NCBI RefSeq assembly: GCF_019797745.1
Contig: NZ_VOSI01000001.1
Span: 135,700 to 199,699 of the forward strand
Length of the DNA stretch: 64,000 nt
Reading direction: 5' to 3'
Source: Edaphocola aurantiacus
Lineage (GTDB): Bacteria; Bacteroidota; Bacteroidia; Chitinophagales; Chitinophagaceae
Both the position numbers and the translations under genes were made by a program. Each line of letters starts with the position of its first letter. The first letter of the stretch is position 1. Below the pieces are notes generated by a model, which saw only the letters and a list, made by a program, of their open reading frames with translations, was not told the DNA's origin and did no database searches. Shown here one piece after another: positions 52,727 through 62,300 of the stretch.

Positions 52727-53086
52727 CTATTTATGCCAGATCTGGGCAACGAATATGGCATTGCTCCAGAAATCTACACCATTGATGGTACTGCCACCGG
52801 CAAAACCACCCAGGTAGCCCAGTGTGCGGCAATCATCATTCAGCACTTCAGAAGTCATATCTGCAATACAGGTGCCATAATCCATCACATACACCAGTTC
52901 GCCCTGGAACATATATGAATTGATGGTGGCATCTGCGCAGGTATTTTCATCTTCCTGGAAGACCAGTAACTTCCGCTCTACACATTCTTTCCCGAATGGA
53001 GGAGGACAGCCGGGCGGATTAATCTTATCGCAACTGAGCAATAGGGTGCTCAGTGTCAACATAGAAAATAGGGTTAGCGTTTTCAT
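52727..53086 (-). CDS. Small cysteine-rich lipoprotein, unknown
   Basis: 119 residues with a lipoprotein signal (MKTLTLFSMLTLSTLLLSC, Cys19). The mature part has five further cysteines (27, 35, 50, 73, 86), so at least two disulfides are likely, and a Gly-rich segment near 93-100. I recognise no family with confidence. It lies between the other two small lipoproteins, 48 bp upstream of the Kunitz gene, in a likely operon with the ECF sigma factor. Confidence 0.7.
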   Translation of the reverse strand: MKTLTLFSMLTLSTLLLSCDKINPPGCPPPFGKECVERKLLVFQEDENTCADATINSYMFQGELVYVMDYGTCIADMTSEVLNDDCRTLGYLGGFAGGSTINGVDFWSNAIFVAQIWHK

Positions 53087-53116
53087 GACGGATCATTTAA
53101 AGGGTTATAACGGGCA

Positions 53117-53413
53117 TTATTCTACCGAATATATTTCTATCAGTCCTTCGGAAGCATGCAACATTGCGCATACGGCGCCGGTATCCAATGTAGGGCAGGA
53201 ACCGATAGTCTTGTATTGAGCCTGAACAGTTGCTCCGTTATTATACCCATCCAGCATCTCATGGTTACACACGCGGTAATCCTTTTGCTGATCTCTCAGG
53301 TATACGCCGGTACAGTCTTTTACAACAGTAACATACTTCATCTTTACACATCGGATGCAGGAACTCAGTCCGATTACGCTCCATACTGTTAAAGCCACTA
53401 AATACTTTTTCAT
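53117..53413 (-). CDS. Small cysteine-rich lipoprotein, unknown
   Basis: 98 residues with a lipoprotein signal (MKKYLVALTVWSVIGLSSC, Cys19) and five more cysteines (22, 34, 49, 73, 82). No family recognised. It is the first of three small lipoprotein genes leading into the ECF sigma gene, 30 bp before the next. A near-consensus -7 element (TATATTTT, minus strand, 53435-53442) lies just upstream. Confidence 0.68.
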   Translation of the reverse strand: MKKYLVALTVWSVIGLSSCIRCVKMKYVTVVKDCTGVYLRDQQKDYRVCNHEMLDGYNNGATVQAQYKTIGSCPTLDTGAVCAMLHASEGLIEIYSVE

Positions 53414-53510
53414 GATAGACAGGGTTTACAGGGTAAAATATACAATCCCTTTTACCGGGGACAGGGTTATATATATAGACGCAGACTATTTAACAAATCT
53501 TAGAAAAATG

Positions 53511-53548
53511 AAAAAAAATATGCTGATTCCTTTCAGAAACAGCATATT
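53511..53548 (-). terminator. Rho-independent terminator after the copper-receptor-like gene
   Basis: A 9-bp stem (aatatgctg / cagcatatt) with a 14-base loop; in minus-strand direction it runs into a U-rich tail encoded by the A8 tract at 53511-53518. It ends 25 bp past the receptor stop. Confidence 0.8.
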
Positions 53549-53572
53549 ATGATGGCAAAATTGTATGTATTG

Positions 53573-55582
53573 CTAAAAAGTCAGGCTGAGGTTAAGGGCC
53601 AAATTCCTGCCCGGACGGTAGAGTTTGAGGATGTCGAGGTGTTCGTAATACTGTTTATCCAGTATATTATAGACTGCTGCGTGTACATTCAGGGTATTCT
53701 TCCCTATTGCAAAGTTGCGTCCGGCCCCCACATTAAATATGGTGAATCCTGCCGAGGCCCGCTCTCCGTACACTGCTGTGCTGACACGATCCTGCCGGCT
53801 CTGGCTGATGCTTTCTGCATAAAAACCATATTTTGACGGTGTATATTCGATGCGGTTTATCGACTTAAACGGGGGTATGAGCGGTAAAGCATTACCGGCA
53901 TTGTCCTGCCCTATGCTGATGCTGTTGGTAGATTGTATATACCATTTATCCCATGGCCGGTATGTAGCATATAATTCGCCGCCATACAGTAAAGCATCCG
54001 GAATATTGACATATTGCTTCACACCACTGGCACCAATCGTCATGGTGCTGTACCCTTGCTTGCGCTGGCCGACTATATAATTGCTGAAGCGATATACAAA
54101 CAGTTGCGGTTGTATATGCAGCCGGTGCTGATGATAGGACATGCCCAGGCTGGCGTTTACAGAGGTTTCCTGTTTAAGGTCTTTATTACCGATGTAATCA
54201 AAATTATCCATCCGGTTGAACAGGTAAAAGGCATATAGTTCCTGAGCAGAAGCACTACGGGCACCACGGCTCAACTGTCCGAACAGCGTCCATCGGCCAT
54301 TGATATGTTTCTCTGCATTCAGACCTGCGTTCCAGATAAGGTTTTTACGATCCAGGGAGCCTGTAAAGAGGCTGGACAATGTTTCTTTACCCAGTTCGGT
54401 ATAGATATCTGATTGTACATAGTTCACCGTAAGGGACGGACTCAATGTCCAGTCCTGCCCCAGGTATATTTTATCCTTAAGATCGATGCCATATACGGTA
54501 CGCTGCACATCCGGGAGGGTGAGCATAAACATCTCTGCTGCATTCTTAGGATACATCGTCATTTCGGCATGTAGCCTGTTGCTGTATGCGGTGAATTGGG
54601 CTTCCAGAAAATGATTGGTATAATACCATTTAGCCCTGGAGTATAAGCCCATCGTCTGCGAGGTGCCCGGCATATCCATATGTATGGGTACCTGCCAGGC
54701 CGGACGTTTGGTATCGTCCATAGCATGGTCTATATAATTATAATATACTTTGCTCTCCCAGCTTTTGAGCTTCATTCCTGTAGGCGTATATATATAACTG
54801 GCCGATCCTATTTTTGCTTTGGCAAAAGAGACATCCATCGTCAGTGCTGGATAGCCGATGTTATACCCTTCATCCTGCAGGTAATCTACCCTCAGTTGCT
54901 GATTGGGCTTCAGGAGATATACGGCACTCAGGCCGAGGTTCCATTTATTGTATTGTGAGAAATTAATTTCCTGCCCTTTACCGGCGGTATAATTACCGGC
55001 TCTGCGCCAGACGCCGTTTGCACTTATGGCAAAACGGGAACGGGAATATTGCAGTGCTGCAATGGTTTGCGTAGCGCTGGCATTGGTCTCATACCCTGCC
55101 CCAGCCAGCCCTGACCAGACTTTTGCTGCACCGGTTTGTGCTTGCTTCAGGCTGAAATTAAGTCCACCACCCACACTTGCATTATGCTGCTCTCCGTTCG
55201 GACTGAACCCCAGCTGTATGCGCTCCATATTATTGGGTTCTACATAGGAGCTGATCGGGTCCATACGATCGGTACAGGCACCGAACAGTTGCATGCCGTC
55301 TATCGTCATGTTGATCTGGGCGGCGCTCAGGCCCCTTAAAGTCGGTTCCATGGCAAAGTTTCCCCTGCGGATCATGGTTACTCCCGGTATGCGTTCCAGC
55401 AAGCGATCTGTGGATTGCTGCAGCTCCCGGCTGCGGGTATAGTTCTTCTGGTATCGTTGTCCTGCGATGGTATAATTGACGGTACTGAGTGTATAGCTGT
55501 GGTGCACAGAATCAGTTTCTGATTGTGCATGAACCATAAAGGGTACGGAGCACAGCAATAAGGCATATAAAGGTATACGCAT
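53573..55582 (-). CDS. TonB-dependent receptor, probable copper transporter (OprC/NosA-like)
   Basis: 669 residues: signal peptide (ending MVHAQ), plug domain (about 40-160) and barrel ending in LALNLSLTF. There is no carboxypeptidase-like N-terminal domain, unlike the other receptor in the window. The plug contains MQLFGACTDRMDPISSYVEP: the C-x3-M pair (Cys103, Met107) followed by DP...Y.EP matches the place and pattern of the copper-binding CxxxM loop of OprC/NosA receptors. Two candidate copper-handling genes lie immediately upstream on the same strand. I infer outer-membrane copper uptake. Confidence 0.82.
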   Translation of the reverse strand: MRIPLYALLLCSVPFMVHAQSETDSVHHSYTLSTVNYTIAGQRYQKNYTRSRELQQSTDRLLERIPGVTMIRRGNFAMEPTLRGLSAAQINMTIDGMQLFGACTDRMDPISSYVEPNNMERIQLGFSPNGEQHNASVGGGLNFSLKQAQTGAAKVWSGLAGAGYETNASATQTIAALQYSRSRFAISANGVWRRAGNYTAGKGQEINFSQYNKWNLGLSAVYLLKPNQQLRVDYLQDEGYNIGYPALTMDVSFAKAKIGSASYIYTPTGMKLKSWESKVYYNYIDHAMDDTKRPAWQVPIHMDMPGTSQTMGLYSRAKWYYTNHFLEAQFTAYSNRLHAEMTMYPKNAAEMFMLTLPDVQRTVYGIDLKDKIYLGQDWTLSPSLTVNYVQSDIYTELGKETLSSLFTGSLDRKNLIWNAGLNAEKHINGRWTLFGQLSRGARSASAQELYAFYLFNRMDNFDYIGNKDLKQETSVNASLGMSYHQHRLHIQPQLFVYRFSNYIVGQRKQGYSTMTIGASGVKQYVNIPDALLYGGELYATYRPWDKWYIQSTNSISIGQDNAGNALPLIPPFKSINRIEYTPSKYGFYAESISQSRQDRVSTAVYGERASAGFTIFNVGAGRNFAIGKNTLNVHAAVYNILDKQYYEHLDILKLYRPGRNLALNLSLTF

Positions 55583-55636
55583 ATGTTTCTTATTGTGAAC
55601 GACCGGCGGTATCAGAGATGCCGCCGGCTGCTCCGG

Positions 55637-56431
55637 TTAAAATAAAATATCTATAAATGCGTCCTGTAACAGTACAGTGCCGCTGGCATCTGACACTTTC
55701 AGGTGCAGGCGCCAGTCGCCGGTCATGGTATAATTTACTTTACCCTTATAATGTCCGTTGCCGGTGCTTACCGGGCTAATGTTATTCGGAGAACCATGAC
55801 CCATAGAAGGCATTTCCGGTGTCATTTCAAGACTGAGGTTATCTACTGCCGGGAAGTTCATCATATCGGTTATTTTATGAACGGTGAATTCTACATCATT
55901 CATACCTACTTTCCAGGCTGCGGGACGCAGCAGGGATACGATATATGTGGTGTTATCGCTACCCAGACTGATGCTGATCACTTTTGTAGGAAAGGTGCCC
56001 ACGGTAACGGGAATAGCGACTTTTTGTCCGTTTACGGTTACTTCCATTTTCCAGGCATCATCATCTGCCGTAGGCATAATGAATACTGCTGCTCCGGAAT
56101 ATAAACCTGTAGCAGCATCATAACTTACCTGTTCGTACGGTGCGGAGTGTGACATGGTGCTCATCTCCATCAGCGGATGAATGCTTACATTGGCTGTGCT
56201 GCTGACTGCACCGGTAGCGTCCTGTACTTTTACATATAATCTGTTATACCCGGTAAACAGTAAAGGGGTATCTGCATACAGTGTTATGGTATGGTCTGTG
56301 GTATTGGCTGTGCCCAACTGGCTTTTGGCCGGTGTTTCGATGTCTGGCTTAGGGTTGTTCTTTTTAGAGGTACAGGAAGTGTAGGTACATAAAGCGATGG
56401 CTACGCATACAAGCGCAAATATTTTTTTCAT
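55637..56431 (-). CDS. YtkA-like lipoprotein with duplicated Met/His-rich domains
   Basis: 264 residues with a lipoprotein signal (lipobox YTSC, Cys20). Two related beta-sandwich units are visible (about 45-135 and 170-255), each with the YtkA/FixH-like order: strand, HPLMEMSTMSH or LEMTPEMPSMGHG loop, GLYSG/GHYKG, then WKMEV/WRLHL. The loops place Met88, Met90, Met93, His95 and Met203, Met207, Met210, His212 close together, as in periplasmic copper-binding proteins. It sits 54 bp upstream of the copper-receptor-like gene. It may hand copper across the envelope; this is inference. Confidence 0.78.
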   Translation of the reverse strand: MKKIFALVCVAIALCTYTSCTSKKNNPKPDIETPAKSQLGTANTTDHTITLYADTPLLFTGYNRLYVKVQDATGAVSSTANVSIHPLMEMSTMSHSAPYEQVSYDAATGLYSGAAVFIMPTADDDAWKMEVTVNGQKVAIPVTVGTFPTKVISISLGSDNTTYIVSLLRPAAWKVGMNDVEFTVHKITDMMNFPAVDNLSLEMTPEMPSMGHGSPNNISPVSTGNGHYKGKVNYTMTGDWRLHLKVSDASGTVLLQDAFIDILF

Positions 56432-56550
56432 TCTTATTTTTTTATTTAATACAATGATGGATACAGGTACAATGGTAATCGCTGGTATAACAATACAAGC
56501 GTACCCTGGTACGATAACATAATGAAGCCAATGGCTTCAGCAATAAATCA

Positions 56551-56919
56551 CTATACTAAATAATCGGGCGGATGAAATATGCGCTGCTGATCGGCCTGTA
56601 ACGTTGAGGCATCATGCGTCTGGTAGGTAGGTACGGATTGGAAATAAGTCACTAATGCAATCTCGAAATGAGCAGCATTGCAATAGTAAACGGCTTCCTG
56701 TATGGTCTTTTTATTTTCCTTGCTGTTCTCCTCGTCTTTCTTCAGTTGTTTGGATAACTGACACTTACCGTTACAATGTAACTGCGGACGGGCCTTGTTT
56801 TCACACAAGGTTTGTGCAATGTAATTTTCATTTATTTTGAAGTCGATATAGATCACTACCTTACTGAACGCCTGTAAGAGCGTAGCCAGGAACAGTAAAC
56901 AAAGTATACCTTTCTTCAT
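56551..56919 (-). CDS. Small exported protein with CNGKC motif
   Basis: 122 residues with an N-terminal hydrophobic signal or anchor (MKKGILCLLFLATLLQAFSK). The conserved-looking segment TLCENKARPQLHCNGKCQLS (37-56) carries Cys39, Cys49 and Cys53, a CxxxC arrangement suited to metal binding; a Lys/Glu-rich helix follows. Small proteins of this kind are common beside copper/TonB genes in Bacteroidota, from general knowledge of such loci, but the function is not established. It is first in the cluster; a TACCTTTG element lies 5 bp from its ATG, suggesting a near-leaderless message. Confidence 0.72.
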   Translation of the reverse strand: MKKGILCLLFLATLLQAFSKVVIYIDFKINENYIAQTLCENKARPQLHCNGKCQLSKQLKKDEENSKENKKTIQEAVYYCNAAHFEIALVTYFQSVPTYQTHDASTLQADQQRIFHPPDYLV

Positions 56920-56924
56920 CGCGG

Positions 56925-56958
56925 CAAAGGTAGGTATTTACCATTAATAAGAGACAAA
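56925..56958 (-). promoter_or_regulatory. Candidate promoter for the copper-handling cluster
   Basis: TACCTTTG (56925-56932) on the minus strand with TTTG (56955-56958) 22 bp upstream. The start codon at 56919 begins 5 bp downstream, so transcripts would be leaderless or nearly so. Confidence 0.5.
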
Positions 56959-56977
56959 GAAACTGTATTAAATGACA

Positions 56978-57003
56978 AGTGGCTGACCAATTGGTCAGCC
57001 ACT
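56978..57003 (-). terminator. Probable terminator of the TAM operon
   Basis: A 13-bp perfect palindrome (agtggctgaccaa / ttggtcagccact), 9 bp past the tamL stop, without a strong U-run. Confidence 0.65.
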
Positions 57004-57012
57004 GAATATGTT

Positions 57013-59349
57013 TTAGAACGGATACCCGATGGCCAGGTTAAACACGATATTTTCCTGCCTCCAGGATTTGGAACCGAAATCAATGCGGTTGATTACCCAT
57101 TTTTCTCCCGGGTCCATCCATGGTTTACGCAGCGGCATACCAAAGTCCAGGCGGAGAACAAGGATAGAGAAGTCAAAACGCAACCCAAGACCGCCACTCA
57201 CCGCTATGTCCCTGACGAAATTTTTGGTGAATACTCCTCCCGGCATGGTCGGATCATCTCTCAGCAGCCATATATTACCGGCATCTACAAACACAGCGCC
57301 TTTCAGCCAGGTAGAGTATAATGGTGTACGGAACTCGGTATTGGCCTCCATCTTAATATCGCCCAGCAGCTCCAGGAAGTTAGTGGTGCTTTTGCTGGTA
57401 TGGAAGGAGCCCGGCCCCAGGAAGCGGGAACGGAAGCCTCTTAAACTGCTGGCCCCACCGGCAAAGAACTGCTTAATATTAGGCATTTTGTAGGAGTTGC
57501 CATAGGCATAACCCGCTCCGAGGAACAGTCTGTTGGCCCACATATTCTCCTTTCCGAAAGTTTTGTATACCCTGAAATCGGTCTGCATCTTTACATACTG
57601 TGCGTAAGGATTGCCGAATATTTTTTCCGGCTCCTTGCTCAGGTCTGTTTTCTGCGCCAGCCCCAGGATATTGCCTGACAGATCTAATAGTCCGTCGAAG
57701 AAGAAGTTGACATCTTTACGGCCCGCGATCTGCGAATTATAGGTAAACTGATAAGTAGGCCCGATAATGATCCCGTTAAAGATGATATTATTAATATAGA
57801 AGTCCGATGCATTATTAAAGGTATCGGTACGCACGAAGGTCACATTGACCGGGTATAACTTATGCTCTTTATTAATAGATTCTTTCCACTGATATCCCAG
57901 ACCAAAATTAAATGTATTCAATCGATAAGTGGTTTCGCTTAAGTAGTAGTTATAGCCCAGCTTAACATAACTACGGGGTACAAATGCACTGGTCGTAGAC
58001 ACATTAAACAGGCTTCCGAACAACAAACGCGGCACTGACAAATTAGTTTCCAGACCAATCTGGTAGAGGTTAGGTCGTTTCTGAGCGCCTCCATACTGCA
58101 TCTCAAAACCACCGCTGAGCTTAATTTCCAGTTGCTCGGCTCCTTTAAATATATTGCGGTGTTTCCATCCTACAGATAAACGGGAACCTACCCTGCTATC
58201 ATTCTGTGAGAATGCAGCCGTTTCAAAACTCAGTGCTTTAGACGGTGCAGGTGTAAGATTATATAATGCGGTCAGCAGAGGCAGCCCTGTACTATCATAA
58301 GTATCGGTCAGCTCGCTTTTGATAAATTTAAAAGCATTCAAACTCACCAGTCGGTTCAGCGTCAGGTTCTGTTTTCTTTTGCTGTACAGATCTCCGGGTT
58401 TCTGCTGAATGGCGGTTTTGAAGAGTACCGGCCTGAAATTCTCACGGCGCTGTATCACACTATAGTGCTCATAAGGAATCGTATCCATATTACGGCGGCG
58501 ATTGGCCGCTGTGCTGTCTGTATTACTACGGGCTACATAGTTTGTATTGACATAGATATCCTTGATGCGGTACTGCTGAAATGTCTTGGGCGGCATGAGG
58601 TCCGACTTCAGCTGCATATACACATCGATAGAATCTGTATTGGTTCCGGTATCAACTTTTGCAATCAGGTAATCCGGAGAGAAATAATAGTACCCTGTAT
58701 TTTTCAGGTAATCATCTATACGATCCCGGTCAGCCATTACAGCATCGAGCAGGTATGGGTTTCCTTTTTTAAGCAGCGATTTGTCGGCCACATTGCGGAT
58801 CTCTGCAGCAAGCGCGGTGGTATCTCCGGAGAGGTAATCAATATTTCTCATGAAATAACGCTTACCTGCCTGTATTTCAAAGAAGCCTTTAGTGGTCTTT
58901 TTCAGTGTATCATCCTCCCGGCGAGATATAATTACGGGGTAGAAATATCCGTTGTTCTGCAATTTATTCAGCAGGATCTGCTCATTTCTTTTCAGGTTAA
59001 AGCTCTCTCCCAGTACCGGTGCTTCACCGATCTTATCGCGTATATATTTACGCAATCCCTTTTCCGAACGGGGCTCTCCGGCCCAGTTGTACATGGTCAG
59101 TTTGAAACGTATACCAAATATCCTTTTATTAGGTTTGGGACGAATGGCATCGCCCAGGATTTCTTCCAGGTAGCCTTTGTCTTTACTGGCGGTATCGGTA
59201 ACCTTTACTTTGCTACCCAGATAGAGGGTTTGCCCCTTAGCCAGATATTTGGTATTGGAGCAGGATGTTGCCATAAGCATCAGCCAGCAAAGGGTCGTCA
59301 AACCGGTTAATATGTGGATCGATTTCTTCAAGGCGCTATATTTAGTCAA
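57013..59349 (-). CDS. tamL: BamA/TamA-family outer-membrane lipoprotein (TamL type)
   Basis: 778 residues. A lipoprotein signal (ending LMATSC) precedes POTRA-like domains (about 35-400) and a C-terminal Omp85 barrel (about 410-778) containing the FFAGGASSLRGFRSRFLGPG segment, which corresponds to the conserved (V/I)RG(F/Y) loop motif, and ending NIVFNLAIGYPF. The lipid anchor is the feature that separates TamL of Bacteroidota from proteobacterial TamA. Its start overlaps the end of tamB by 8 bp, so the two are translationally coupled. Together they are thought to move proteins or lipids to the outer membrane. Confidence 0.9.
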   Translation of the reverse strand: MTKYSALKKSIHILTGLTTLCWLMLMATSCSNTKYLAKGQTLYLGSKVKVTDTASKDKGYLEEILGDAIRPKPNKRIFGIRFKLTMYNWAGEPRSEKGLRKYIRDKIGEAPVLGESFNLKRNEQILLNKLQNNGYFYPVIISRREDDTLKKTTKGFFEIQAGKRYFMRNIDYLSGDTTALAAEIRNVADKSLLKKGNPYLLDAVMADRDRIDDYLKNTGYYYFSPDYLIAKVDTGTNTDSIDVYMQLKSDLMPPKTFQQYRIKDIYVNTNYVARSNTDSTAANRRRNMDTIPYEHYSVIQRRENFRPVLFKTAIQQKPGDLYSKRKQNLTLNRLVSLNAFKFIKSELTDTYDSTGLPLLTALYNLTPAPSKALSFETAAFSQNDSRVGSRLSVGWKHRNIFKGAEQLEIKLSGGFEMQYGGAQKRPNLYQIGLETNLSVPRLLFGSLFNVSTTSAFVPRSYVKLGYNYYLSETTYRLNTFNFGLGYQWKESINKEHKLYPVNVTFVRTDTFNNASDFYINNIIFNGIIIGPTYQFTYNSQIAGRKDVNFFFDGLLDLSGNILGLAQKTDLSKEPEKIFGNPYAQYVKMQTDFRVYKTFGKENMWANRLFLGAGYAYGNSYKMPNIKQFFAGGASSLRGFRSRFLGPGSFHTSKSTTNFLELLGDIKMEANTEFRTPLYSTWLKGAVFVDAGNIWLLRDDPTMPGGVFTKNFVRDIAVSGGLGLRFDFSILVLRLDFGMPLRKPWMDPGEKWVINRIDFGSKSWRQENIVFNLAIGYPF

Positions 59350-62300
59350 TAGTAGAGGTATTCGTAATGTTCATTGTCGAAGCCTGTTTCTGCTCTGCTG
59401 CTTTGCGTTCTGCTTCACGTTTACGGCGCATATATTCACGGTAGCGTTGCTGCCCCATCAGCAGGGCGCGGAAGCGGTTATACTCCAGGGAGAAGCGGAA
59501 GCTAAGACCGGTTTCTATGATATAACCATTAATGATATTCTGTAACTCACTCTTACGGTATCCTCTCAGGATGTACTTACCATCTGCCGTAAGCAGGTAA
59601 TCGGCAGAAAGGTTACCCGGCAGGTAGCTCGGATTGGTGGCTCCGGCTGTCTGTCCTTCCAGTGCGAAGTCATTTCCAATCGTCAGTTTCAGGCGATCAT
59701 TGAACAGTCGCTTGGATGCAGTGATATTGAAATCGGTACGATTCACACGAGATCCGGTAGAGAAATCTTCAGAAGAATTCACCCCGAAATCCAGCTCCAC
59801 GCCCTTGATCAGGTCACCGGCCATACGGTTCATCTGCTCGCTCAGGAAGCGGCTGGCACTCTGGCGTACTGCATTTTCAAATCCGAACCCACCACCGGCT
59901 GAGCTAAACGGATCGTCTGCAACGAAACGGTTCAGCAACAGCAACGATACAACCTGCTTGTTCATATCGGATGGATTGTTGCGCAGGTCTCCCAGCTTAC
60001 TTTCTACAAATGATTTTACGGTGGCATTTACGGTATTTAGTCCACCCTCTTTTACGACGATATCGAAACTGATGGTTGGTTTCAGTACTTTACCGCTCAT
60101 TTTCAGCAATACCTGGAATGGCATGCGCTGACGGTAGAGGTTCATCTCCGAAGCTTCCTGGCCCTGGCGTTGTACCAGGTCGTATGGTGCGGCATTGGCA
60201 TCATATACCGCGGTGATGTTGACATCGGCATCCAGCGGATCGCCGGCCAGCATAATCATACTACCCTTCTGTATACGGAATTTCTTTTTCAGCAGGTTAT
60301 AGTTCAGTTCATAATATCCGTCTTCCAGTTCATACGTACCGGTCAGGGTCATGCTACCGTCAGAACCCAGGTTGGCATTCAGGAAGGAAGTTCCTTTTAC
60401 ATTCAGCCGGTCACCTGTTTCCGGATCGATCAGTACGGTAAATTGGGCATTTTTTTCAATATCAACATTCACATTCAGCGAAGAGCTCTGTGATAAAAGG
60501 TATGCTGCTTTTTTAAGATTCAGCTCGGCAGAATCGACATACCCACTGTCGCGACCGTCGTAGAACATTACAATACCTTCATTGGCAACCAGCGAAGGAT
60601 TGTCCAGCATGGCATAGTTAAAGTCGGTACTGTCATGGATCGTGATATTACCATCAATAGCAGGTGCAGTCATATTTCCATGCAGGCCCAGTGTGGCGCT
60701 CAGGAATAACTTACCGTAGATAGATTCATTATCCTTGGAGGTGGAGTTCATAGCCTGCCATTCATTGGCCTTAAAGGTCATATCCAGGCTATACTCTGTA
60801 AAGTTTTTCGTATTCAGGCTTCCGGTGAGTGTAGCCAGTTTGCCGTACTGATCGTAAATTTTAAAGCGATCAAAATATAATCCTTTACCGGCATTGAAGC
60901 GAATGGTCTCATCCGGCATGCTCATATAAGTATTGAACATGGCCAGTGTTGTTTTGAGGCTATCTGTCTCCAGCGATCCGCCGATCGACGGACTGGCAAT
61001 TGTTCCTTTAATATCCAGCTGTCCTTTAAGGATACCGCTGCTGTTCTTGAGGTTACCAAAAGTCAGGCCTTCGATTGTTTTCAGGCTGAAGGCATTAAAG
61101 TTGGCGATAAAGTCCAGTTCATTGCCATTAACCGGCTTCATGTAATAGTTACCGGCAATACTCAGATCATTACCGTAGCCTTTCAGAGTAGCATTGGCTG
61201 TATAGCTATAAGAATTTTCGTTGCGTACATCAGCACCCAGATCGCCCAGATTTGATCCCATTACATAAAGGGAATCTACCCGGATGTTGGATACAATTCT
61301 CGGGAAGCTGTCGCGCATATCCAGATCACCATTTACAAACAGGCGTCCATCGGCCAGAACGGTGTCTTTACTGATCATTTTGGTCAGGTTCAGTAAAGAG
61401 AAGTTGCGGATGTCGATATGCAGCGGACTGTTATAAGAGGTATCGCGACTATTGGCACTGATCAGCTGGTTGCCCTGGCTGAGTGCGAGGTTATGTATGT
61501 ATAATCCTTTTTTTCCGCCCAGCACGATACTGTTATCAGGATCTACCAGCCAGTCATCATAGTTCAGCTTCAGCCCGCGCTGCAATTGCAGTACGATGTC
61601 GCTTTCCGGGTTGATGGAAGTGATGACCCCCAGCCCAAACTGGTCTACCCCTTCCACATCCGTAAGGTTGACGAAAGACGCAATGCTGTCATTGCGCAGG
61701 TAACCGGACAAGGAGGAGTTATAAAACTGTATGCTGCCCTGCGTAAAACGGTTCAGACCCGCTACATACATCAGGCTGCGATCCTGCTCAATAGCAGAGA
61801 AGGAGAAGGTATCCAGCGACATGGTTCCATAACGGATTCTTGGTGCGGTAAGCCCGATATTCAGCGAACTCGGATTGATCACCGAATAGAAACGTATGGT
61901 ATCGAAAGGACGCAGTTCCGGCACCATCTGACGGAACAGGCGGTGATAGGCCAGCGTACCCGACAGGTTCATATCATAGGCCAGCGGCGCATTACTTACG
62001 GTATCGGATATCGTATAGTATTGGTTCACATGTGCCAGCAGGGCATTGCCCATCTGCAGCAATGGTATTTTACCTGTAAGCTTAGCATTAATAATATTCG
62101 CTACGTTGACATCTATATTTTGTATACTATCCTGTGGTGCAGAATTAATGTATACACTGTCAAACATATATGTTTTGCCGTTCGAGGTCAGGAAAGGACT
62201 GCGTACACTCAGCAGACCATTTGGATAATTTGGATTGGTTGAAGGGACATCGGCATATACATCTCCGGTGAATTTCAGTTCTGTATCCATGAACTTCAGG

